DNA of 10,385 nt, taken from contig JAFGLK010000103.1 in the NCBI GenBank assembly GCA_016928125.1, positions 1 to 10,385 on the forward strand, given 5' to 3'. This DNA is from Anaerolineae bacterium (GTDB taxonomy: Bacteria; Chloroflexota; Anaerolineae; UBA1429). Below are positions 1-5,687 of the stretch, in pieces. Positions within the stretch are counted from its first letter, which is position 1, and every line of letters starts with the position of its first letter. The position numbers and the translations under genes were made by a program. The notes beneath the pieces were generated by a model. It did not search any database. It was given only the letters and a program-made list of their open reading frames with translations, and was not told the origin of the DNA.

Positions 1-120
1 CTATTTCCGAGATAGGGCGGCAGCCTTCCAGGCTTGGCCCTGCGCCGCGGCCGGCCCCTATGGCTGTAGCCTCGCCAAGGGCCCTCTGTGTTCGTCCTCC
101 CTATGAGTCCCACCTGATGC

Positions 121-149
121 TTGATCCGGCAACCGCTCGGCAGTACAAT
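121..149 (+). promoter_or_regulatory. Sigma70-like promoter for the lamin-tail-domain gene
   Basis: A TTGATC box at 121-126 and a TACAAT box at 144-149 are separated by 17 bases. They match the bacterial -35 and -10 consensus at 4/6 and 5/6. The start point would be near 156, giving a leader of about 75 bases before the ATG at 230. Bases 1-120 upstream hold no gene I can support; there is only a weak imperfect hairpin at 15-40 that could belong to a gene outside the window. Confidence 0.5.
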
Positions 150-229
150 GCGGCCAGCGGTAGCACTGCAAGTCCTCGTGTCAGTGCCAGGGACTCTGAT
201 GGGCATGCCTCATAGAACAGGAGGACAGG

Positions 230-823
230 ATGCCGGAAAAGGGATCGCATTACCTCGTTCTGATCATCGCTGCCATGTTGCTGCTCGTGAGCATCCCAAC
301 GGTCGCCGAGGATGGCGGCGACCCGACCGAGACGGTCACGCCTACAGCTCCCTCTGCATCCGTCTCAGAGGAGGAGGCCTATCTGCCGCTGATCATCGGA
401 GGCTCCGGGTCTGGCGCGGTGACGCCCACAGCCACACCGTCGCCCACGACGACTCTGCTCCCGACAGCTACGGTGACGGCCACTGCCACCAGGCCAATCC
501 CGAGTCATTGCTATATCTCGCAGCTCAAATACTCGGGCAGGGAGGAATACATCACCATCGCCAACCCAAGCGAGATGGCCCAGGAGATGACCGGCTGGAA
601 GATCCAGAGCGTAATAGGCGACCAATGGTACCACTTCCCCTCGGGCTATATGCTGGGCGCGGGCGAGCAGGTACACGTGACCTCCGGCCCTGACGCCAGA
701 AGCGACCCGCCGGCCTATCTGCGCTGGACCGGCGCATACATCTGGAATAACGACGGGGATCGGGCGAATCTGATCGACCCGCTGGGCCAAGAGATCGATA
801 CCTGGGGGTACGGAGGCTACTAG
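230..823 (+). CDS. Secreted lamin-tail-domain (LTD) protein
   Basis: This 197-residue protein appears to be exported. Residues 8-26 form a hydrophobic signal segment ending in a plausible cleavage site (TVA-ED). Residues 31-50 are Thr/Glu-rich, followed by AYLPLIIGG and a Thr/Pro-rich low-complexity linker at about 64-90. From about residue 93 to the end the sequence fits a single lamin-tail domain: an 'EYITIANPS' strand, 'MTGWKIQS', 'YHFPSGYMLGAGEQVHV', 'IWNNDGDRANLIDP', ending in 'EIDTWGYGG'. LTD folds in bacteria are immunoglobulin-like and often sit on secreted or surface proteins, sometimes beside nucleases. No catalytic domain is present here, so I infer an adhesive or binding role only. 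The ATG is preceded by AGGAGG at 219-224 with a 5-base spacer, which fixes the start. It has its own promoter and appears monocistronic. The substrate or partner is unknown. Confidence 0.85.
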   Translation: MPEKGSHYLVLIIAAMLLLVSIPTVAEDGGDPTETVTPTAPSASVSEEEAYLPLIIGGSGSGAVTPTATPSPTTTLLPTATVTATATRPIPSHCYISQLKYSGREEYITIANPSEMAQEMTGWKIQSVIGDQWYHFPSGYMLGAGEQVHVTSGPDARSDPPAYLRWTGAYIWNNDGDRANLIDPLGQEIDTWGYGGY

Positions 824-938
824 CCCTCGTCGCGGCTCATCCAGGAGCGAGGCATTCCATCTTGTTGCGCTTATCTGCTTCGGGCAGGTTGCCCTGCACA
901 CTGTTTCGCCACTACTCTGCTAGTCTGTGGAGAGCTGT

Positions 939-1721
939 ATGAAACTGGCTCGTATAGCCCACAAAAATGACGCCCTTTGGTGCATTCTCGATGGCGAGGA
1001 CGCCTATGCGCTCATCGGCGACCGATGGCGCGACGCGCAGCGCGGCGAGCGCATCGGCGCGCTCACCCAGGGCAGGCTTCTGGCGCCAGTGGAGCCTCAC
1101 AACAAGGTGATCGGCCTGGGCCTCACCTATCAGCGCATGTGGCGCAGCTATCAGCGTCACACCGGCGTGCCCGATCGCGACGGCCCGGCCGTGTTCATGA
1201 AGCCGCCCAACACGGTGATCGCCGATGGAGAGGCGATCGTGCAACATGCCGTGTGCACCGGTCTGATCTACGAGGCCGAGTTGGGTGTGATCATCGGTCG
1301 CCAGGCGAGCCGCGTCTCGGCTGACGATGCGCTTGACCATGTCGGCGGCTACACCTGCGTGAACGATGTCACCGCCTCGGGTTTTCGCAATGTCGAGTAC
1401 CCCATCGTTAGCACCCGCTTTAAGATCTGCGATACCTTTTGCCCCATCGGCCCGGTGGTAGAGACCGAGCTGGATCCTTGCGATGCCACAGTGATCTGCC
1501 GGGTCAATGGTCGCGAGGTGCAACACTCGAACACGGGCGAGGATCTCTGCTTCACCGTCGCTGAGATGATCGCCTGGGTGAGCAGCTTCATGACGCTCAA
1601 TCCGGGCGATATCCTGTGCACCGGCTCCAATGGCACCGGTCCCATCCGTCCCGGCGACCTGGTTGAGGTCGAGATCCCGGGCATCGGCGTCCTCTCAAAC
1701 CCGGTGGTCGCGCCACACTGA
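939..1721 (+). CDS. Fumarylacetoacetate hydrolase (FAH) family protein
   Basis: This 260-residue protein has the FAH C-terminal fold used by hydrolases, isomerases and decarboxylases acting on diketo or acylpyruvate-type acids with a divalent metal. The metal ligands are visible: E112 and E114 in YEAELGV and D143 in VNDVTASGF. K162 in RFKICDTFCPIGP matches the conserved lysine before the DTF(C/G)PIGP segment. The end follows the family pattern: VNGREVQHSNT, the helix FTVAEMIAWVSSFMTLNPGDIL, then a Gly-rich CTGSNGTGP turn. The usual GxNYxxHxxE motif reads GLTYQRMWRS (61-70), so the His and Glu are absent. I chose ATG 939 because GGAGAG at 929-934 lies 4 bases upstream; a GTG at 927 is in frame but would overlap that site. 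The exact substrate cannot be told. A role in oxidative sugar acid breakdown is possible given the neighbouring sugar genes. Confidence 0.85.
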   Translation: MKLARIAHKNDALWCILDGEDAYALIGDRWRDAQRGERIGALTQGRLLAPVEPHNKVIGLGLTYQRMWRSYQRHTGVPDRDGPAVFMKPPNTVIADGEAIVQHAVCTGLIYEAELGVIIGRQASRVSADDALDHVGGYTCVNDVTASGFRNVEYPIVSTRFKICDTFCPIGPVVETELDPCDATVICRVNGREVQHSNTGEDLCFTVAEMIAWVSSFMTLNPGDILCTGSNGTGPIRPGDLVEVEIPGIGVLSNPVVAPH

Positions 1722-1772
1722 GTCTCGAGCGGCGTTGACCGGACCGCCCTGCCCCCCACACGGTTGTGCCTG

Positions 1773-1801
1773 TTTGCGCGTTGGGTTGCCCCGCCTAGAA
1801 T
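1773..1801 (+). promoter_or_regulatory. Possible promoter of the hybrid kinase gene
   Basis: A TAGAAT box at 1796-1801 (5/6 match to the -10 consensus) lies 17 bases after TTTGCG at 1773-1778 (a weak -35). The -10 box overlaps a perfect 7-bp inverted repeat (GCCTAGA at 1793-1799, TCTAGGC at 1806-1812). The predicted start is near 1808, about 50 bases before the kinase ATG. The call is weak because of the poor -35. Confidence 0.35.
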
Positions 1802-1812
1802 GCCCTCTAGGC
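1793..1812. repeat. Perfect 7-bp inverted repeat between FAH and kinase genes
   Basis: GCCTAGA (1793-1799) and TCTAGGC (1806-1812) pair perfectly around a 6-base loop. There is no T-tract after it, so it is a poor intrinsic terminator for the FAH gene. Its position over the likely -10 box of the kinase gene also fits a protein-binding site. Confidence 0.4.
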
Positions 1813-1860
1813 CGCCCCGACACAGCCTGGACTCTGGCCTGATCGAAATGGAAGTGCATC

Positions 1861-4038
1861 ATGTGGAAAACGTTGGGCATGCTGCAGCTTGAACCCGATC
1901 TGAGCGATGCCGCCCAAGAGCTGATGGAAGATACGGCCCGCAGCGTGATGCTGATCACCGTGGGATGTTACCTGGCTCTGCAGTTGGCCATGGCGGCCCT
2001 TGCCCCCGATAGGCCCTCGATGATCACATGGTTCATCATGCCGTTGGTGGCGCTCAGCATCGGTCTGGCGCTCCATTGGCTGGAGACCCATTTCGTGCTG
2101 GCCCAGATCGTATGGCAGATGGGGCTAGCTCTGGTGATCACCCTGGCGGCGATCCTCTTCGAGCGCCCAGAGGTGGCTCTCCTGTACGCCATGCTGCCCT
2201 TCATGGCCATCGTCACCGGCGGCTGGCTGGCGGGCCTTTTCTCCGAGGCCATGATCTCTGTGCTATCTCTGGGGCTATGGCTCAGCCCGCTCGGCGCCCT
2301 GCCAAGTGGCTATCTTTTCGGCGCCATCGGGGGTGGGCTGTTTGCGGGGCTCATCGCTTGGGCCGCCTCACGCACGCTCTACACGGTGACGCAATGGTCG
2401 CTTCAGAGCTTTGCGCAGGCCAGACAACAGACCGACGCCGCGCGGCGTCATCGCGCGCAGTTGGCGTTGGCCCTGCAGGATCTGGATCGGGCCTACTATC
2501 GCCTGGAACGCACCAACAGCGCCCTGGTGGTGGCCTGGCAGACCGCGGCCGAGGCAGAGCGCTTCAAGGCCGAATTCGCCACCGACCTAAGCCACGAGTT
2601 GCGCACCCCCCTGAATCTGATCATCGGTTTCTGCGAGTTGATGATGACAGCACCCCACAAATACGGCAATGTCTCGATCCCGCGTCCCTATCGCAGTGAT
2701 CTCAACGCCATCTACCAGAATGCCCGTCACCTCATGGGCCTGGTCAACGACGTGATCGATCTGGCGCGCATCGATGCTGGCAAGTTGACCCTACACCGCG
2801 AGCAGGTGGAGCTACGCGAGCTCATCGCCGAGGTGATCGACATGGTGCGCGAGTATGTGGTGGCCAAGGGGCTAGCCCTGCGCACCGAGCTCGATGAGGA
2901 CCTGGCCTGTGTATGGATCGACCGCTTGCGGGTGCGCCAGGTTCTGCTCAACCTACTGGTCAACGCTGCCCGCTTCACCGATGAGGGAGAACTGGCTGTG
3001 GCGGTGACGTGTAGGCCTGATGAACTGGTCATTCGAGTGAGCGACACGGGACGTGGCATCTTGCCCGCCGATCTGCCGCGCATCTTTGAGGAGTTCACCC
3101 AGTCTGGCCAGGCTGCGCCGGCCGGCTGGTTGGCGAGCTCGGGGCTGGGGCTGCCCATCAGCAAGCGTTTCATCGAGCTCCATGGCGGTCAGATGGGGGT
3201 CGAAAGCATCTACGGCCGCGGCACCAGCTTCTGGTTCACGCTTCCATGTCGGGGTCCCGTGGTTGGCCCGGCCCCGGCCTCCGAAGGCCAGGCCGGGCGC
3301 CTGCTCCGTACACCCCCCCTGCCGCCGGTTCACACCGCGCGACAGCTCGTGGTGGCAGTGCACGACGACGCTCGCACCATCGCCCTGCTCCAGCGCCATA
3401 TGGAGGGCTATGAGATCTTGGGTGCCGACAGTATGGCGCAGGGCATCGCTCTGGCCCAGGAACTGAGAGCGGTGGCCGTGGTGGCCCCCACGCCACAGCG
3501 GCCAGAAGGGCTGTCCGATGATATCCTGTTCATGAGCTGCCCCTTGCCCAGCGCGCGAAGAGTGGCTCAAGCCATGGGTGCCAGCGATCTGCTGATCAAG
3601 CCGATCGCAGACGAGGATCTGTGGGCGGCGATCAGCGCCACGGGCGCGCCAATCAGGCGCGTGCTCATCGCGGATGATGACGCGGATATGGTGCGTCTGC
3701 TGCGGCGCATGTTGGTGCCCCAGATCGCCTCCCGCGATTGCCTGGAGGCCCATAGCGGTTGCGAGGCGCTAGAGATCGCGCGCGCCAAGCACCCGGATCT
3801 CGTGCTGCTCGATCTCGTAATGCCCCAGATGGATGGCCACGAGACACTCGCGCAGCTGCGCGCCGATCCAGAGTTGGCCGCAATACAAGTGATCGTGATC
3901 TCGGGTCAGGAACAGGACCAACTGCTGGCCCTAGAGGATGCGCCCATTAGCTTGTGGCAACAAACAGGCTGGTCGTTGGGCGACATGGTGAGGGTGCTGC
4001 AAGCTAATCTGAGCGCGCTCGCCCCGCGCTGGCGCTAG
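1861..4038 (+). CDS. Membrane hybrid histidine kinase with two C-terminal receiver-like domains
   Basis: This 725-residue sensor kinase begins with six hydrophobic segments (about 28-48, 54-74, 81-100, 105-125, 128-148, 150-170) and no sizeable external domain. A helical, probably coiled-coil linker runs from about 171 to 235. The HisKA core ATDLSHELRTPLN carries the phospho-accepting H245. The ATPase domain has the N box NLLVNAARF (N368), G1 box DTGRGI (D395), F box EEFTQ and G2 box GLGL (428-431). Two receiver-like domains follow. The first (about 495-598) keeps HDD (501-503) and K580-P581 but has AVVAPTP where the phosphorylated Asp should be. The second (about 600-720) has DDD at 605-607, D651 in LLDLVMPQMDG and S681, but no Lys in the usual KP position. 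GGAAG at 1850-1854, 6 bases before ATG 1861, supports the start. The tail overlaps the opposing regulator gene by 35 bp. The signal sensed is unknown. Confidence 0.92.
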   Translation: MWKTLGMLQLEPDLSDAAQELMEDTARSVMLITVGCYLALQLAMAALAPDRPSMITWFIMPLVALSIGLALHWLETHFVLAQIVWQMGLALVITLAAILFERPEVALLYAMLPFMAIVTGGWLAGLFSEAMISVLSLGLWLSPLGALPSGYLFGAIGGGLFAGLIAWAASRTLYTVTQWSLQSFAQARQQTDAARRHRAQLALALQDLDRAYYRLERTNSALVVAWQTAAEAERFKAEFATDLSHELRTPLNLIIGFCELMMTAPHKYGNVSIPRPYRSDLNAIYQNARHLMGLVNDVIDLARIDAGKLTLHREQVELRELIAEVIDMVREYVVAKGLALRTELDEDLACVWIDRLRVRQVLLNLLVNAARFTDEGELAVAVTCRPDELVIRVSDTGRGILPADLPRIFEEFTQSGQAAPAGWLASSGLGLPISKRFIELHGGQMGVESIYGRGTSFWFTLPCRGPVVGPAPASEGQAGRLLRTPPLPPVHTARQLVVAVHDDARTIALLQRHMEGYEILGADSMAQGIALAQELRAVAVVAPTPQRPEGLSDDILFMSCPLPSARRVAQAMGASDLLIKPIADEDLWAAISATGAPIRRVLIADDDADMVRLLRRMLVPQIASRDCLEAHSGCEALEIARAKHPDLVLLDLVMPQMDGHETLAQLRADPELAAIQVIVISGQEQDQLLALEDAPISLWQQTGWSLGDMVRVLQANLSALAPRWR

Positions 4039-5308
4039 GTTCCGTCCAGGGCATCAAGACGCGCAGCAGCGCCTCTTCGCTCACCGGCTTGGGAAGGTAG
4101 GCCGCCGCGCCGAGCGAGAAGGCCAGTTGAGGTTCGTGCAGTATGGAGCAGACGATCACGGGGATATCCCGCGTATCAGCGTTCGACTTGAGGGCGATCA
4201 GCAACTCCCAGCCGTCCTCTTGAGGCATCAAGACATCCAGCGTGATCGCGGTGGGGCGTGCGCCCGCCACCATCCCACGTGCCTCAGCCCCCGCGGCGGC
4301 GCCAATCACCTGCCAGCCGTGACCGGTCAGATAGCGCCGGAAGAGCTCCTCGAAGCCTGTGTTATCGTCAATCACCAATAGGCGGCGCCCAGCGACGACA
4401 TGCCAGATGAGCTGAGCCTCCCAATGCGCGCCCTCCACGGCGCGGCCCTGGAATGCCGCGTGCATGGCTCCCGCCAGTCGGCGGCAGACCTCAAGCCGTG
4501 CATCCCGCGTGTGGCTGGCCGCCGCAGTGCCGCGCTCCGTCTGGGCCGAACTGGGCGGCACTCGCCCTGCGCGCACCCAGACGCCTGCTCGTGATGCTCC
4601 GGAGAAGGTCTGGATGCGCACAGGCTCGGAGGGGTTCACATCCAGAGCGCAAGTGACGAGATTGAGGATCGCCTGACGCAGAAGGACCCGACTGCCTCGT
4701 CGCACCTGAACCGACGCCGTGGTGTCGAGCTGCACCAGCTTTCCCTTGGCCTGCGCCAGCGGCACCCACACCTCCTGGAGTTCCTCAAGCAAGCTCCCCA
4801 GATCTATCTGCTCCCACGTCACGCCTGCCGAGAGGCGCTCCATTTCCGAACCGAGCAGTGTCTCTGGGTTGGCAGAGGCATGCGCTTCATCTGCGTCAGT
4901 CTCGCTCGGCGCGGCTGCGCAGTTGCACCACATAAAGTCACACACCCGCTGTAGAGCGGCGGCTTGATCGCGATAGAATTGGCTCTTTTGCAGCGCCAGG
5001 GCCTCCATGGCCTCGTTGGGGCTTAGCCCCTCAAGATAGCGTAGCTCGAGGATCCGAAAGGCCCGCCAATCGTGAGAGGCGGCCGGCACCGAGTCCTTTG
5101 GACGCTGGGCCTGGATGGCCTCGAGCAGTCGGCGTCGCAGAGCCTGGGCTGTGTCCAGCATGCCCTCCTCCGCACACCCCAGAGCCTCGACCAAAGGATG
5201 CATCTGCAGCGAAGGCGAATCATAGAGCTGGCGTAGGGCGCTCCGCACCCAGTCTGCGAATTGCTCTCTCGACACGTTCGAGTTCGAGATGCTCGAATCG
5301 GAGATCAT
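4004..5308 (-). CDS. Response-regulator-like protein: sigma-like HTH, degenerate HATPase, C-terminal receiver
   Basis: This protein is 434 residues if started at the ATG whose complement is 5306-5308. Residues 15-80 are helical (DWVRSALRQLYDSPSL). Residues 84-127 (ILELRYLEGLSPNEAMEALA, then SQFYRDQAAALQRV) resemble a sigma70 region 4 helix-turn-helix, a likely DNA- or partner-binding part. Residues 165-305 follow the order of an HATPase domain but have lost its key residues. The N box reads LNLVTCAL with C220 in place of the Mg-binding Asn, the DxGxG loop is unrecognisable, and DARLEVCRRLAG (269-280) stands where GLGLAICRRLV would be. The C-terminal receiver (308-420) is complete: D314, D315, phospho-acceptor D358 in TLDVLMPQEDG, S388, K407-P408. 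Upstream in-frame ATGs at 5366-5368 and 5417-5419 are possible, but the first lies inside a strong opposite-strand promoter. It runs divergently from the sugar importer operon and is the natural partner of the hybrid kinase. Confidence 0.85.
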   Translation of the reverse strand: MISDSSISNSNVSREQFADWVRSALRQLYDSPSLQMHPLVEALGCAEEGMLDTAQALRRRLLEAIQAQRPKDSVPAASHDWRAFRILELRYLEGLSPNEAMEALALQKSQFYRDQAAALQRVCDFMWCNCAAAPSETDADEAHASANPETLLGSEMERLSAGVTWEQIDLGSLLEELQEVWVPLAQAKGKLVQLDTTASVQVRRGSRVLLRQAILNLVTCALDVNPSEPVRIQTFSGASRAGVWVRAGRVPPSSAQTERGTAAASHTRDARLEVCRRLAGAMHAAFQGRAVEGAHWEAQLIWHVVAGRRLLVIDDNTGFEELFRRYLTGHGWQVIGAAAGAEARGMVAGARPTAITLDVLMPQEDGWELLIALKSNADTRDIPVIVCSILHEPQLAFSLGAAAYLPKPVSEEALLRVLMPWTEPSASAGRARSD

Positions 5309-5356
5309 GGCCACCCTGCCTGGGAGAGTGATGGGAGTGAAAAGGGATTGACCCCC

Positions 5357-5385
5357 TTCACAAAGCATTGCCTTTCTGCTATACT
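5357..5385 (+). promoter_or_regulatory. Extended -10 sigma70-like promoter for the sugar ABC operon
   Basis: TTCACA (5357-5362, 5/6) and TATACT (5380-5385, 5/6) are 17 bases apart. A TGC triplet directly before the -10 makes it an extended -10 element. The predicted start near 5392 gives a leader of almost 300 bases before the binding-protein ATG at 5688. It lies between the regulator start codon and the regulator's own promoter. Confidence 0.6.
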
Positions 5386-5446
5386 GGTAGTGGCGTAGGC
5401 TGAACGGCTTAAGCGGCACGTTTGATATACCTGCGCCCTCAAGAGG

Positions 5447-5474
5447 ATTATACTTGCCGGTCTGGAGAGGTCAA
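5447..5474 (-). promoter_or_regulatory. Sigma70-like promoter for the regulator gene
   Basis: Read on the minus strand, TTGACC (5474-5469, 5/6) is followed after 16 bases by a perfect TATAAT (5452-5447). The start would be near 5440, leaving a leader of roughly 130 bases to the ATG at 5308, or 20-70 bases if an upstream in-frame ATG is used. The site lies inside the leader of the opposing importer operon. Confidence 0.6.
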
Positions 5475-5576
5475 TCGTCTAGCTGCCCTGACAGAGTGGG
5501 CGTTGTCCTCGGTTTCGATTCTAGGCTCAGCGCGGTGGCTGATGTCCGAGCAAGAGATGGTACCATCCCGTGTGAT

Positions 5577-5650
5577 GCCGTCGATGAAGTGGAGAGATGG
5601 AGCCCTGGTGTGGGGGTCCTCTCTCTAGGGTCATCGGCGGTTTGCTTTTT
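5577..5650 (+). terminator. Rho-independent terminator in the operon leader (candidate attenuator)
   Basis: Bases 5577-5587 pair with 5631-5641 (11 pairs, two of them G-U). Above a small internal loop, 5591-5597 pair with 5620-5626. Past a bulged T, 5599-5601 pair with 5617-5619, and 5603-5605 can pair with 5614-5616. The stem runs directly into TTTGCTTTTT (5641-5650), the arrangement of an intrinsic terminator for plus-strand transcription. No plus-strand gene lies upstream that it could end. It falls between the operon promoter and the binding-protein gene, so it would stop leader transcripts about 40 bases before the coding region. Confidence 0.7.
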
Positions 5651-5687
5651 CATACAACGCATCGTACATGGAAGGAGAAGAGACGGC

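Larger units (their letters stand above)
5309..5687. other. Control region between regulator and sugar importer (no supported gene)
   Basis: This 379-base gap holds a plus-strand promoter (5357-5385), a minus-strand promoter (5474-5447) facing it, and a strong hairpin with T-tract (5577-5650). It also holds a possible 28-codon reading frame (5542-5628) and the ribosome site of the binding protein (AAGGAG, 5672-5677). I do not recognise a known riboswitch class in it. Open frames across this stretch show no family resemblance. Confidence 0.6.

Noticed and set aside
121..693. A 190-codon frame overlapping the LTD gene in another phase.
   Set aside because: It is rich in Arg, His and Gly with no signal or domain, and begins on the promoter boxes. 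The 230-823 frame has the ribosome site, signal peptide and fold.
889..918. TTGCCC and TACTCT as a promoter for the FAH gene.
   Set aside because: The -10 match is only 3/6, the spacer is 18, and the start point would fall almost on the ribosome site. No better promoter was seen, so the FAH promoter remains unplaced.
2953..3753. A 266-codon open frame antisense to the kinase.
   Set aside because: It lies wholly inside the well-supported kinase gene, with no start signals or family resemblance.
5556..5568. TGGTACC in the operon leader, resembling the core of a T-box riboswitch (TGGNACC).
   Set aside because: The flanks do not match the longer T-box consensus, no specifier or AG-box element was recognisable, and the downstream genes import sugar rather than serve amino acids. 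The seven bases are part of a simple palindrome.
5454..5687. In-frame extension of the binding-protein gene upstream of 5688.
   Set aside because: It would place 78 residues before a clear Tat signal and lipobox, and it reads through the hairpin and T-tract. The Shine-Dalgarno site favours 5688.
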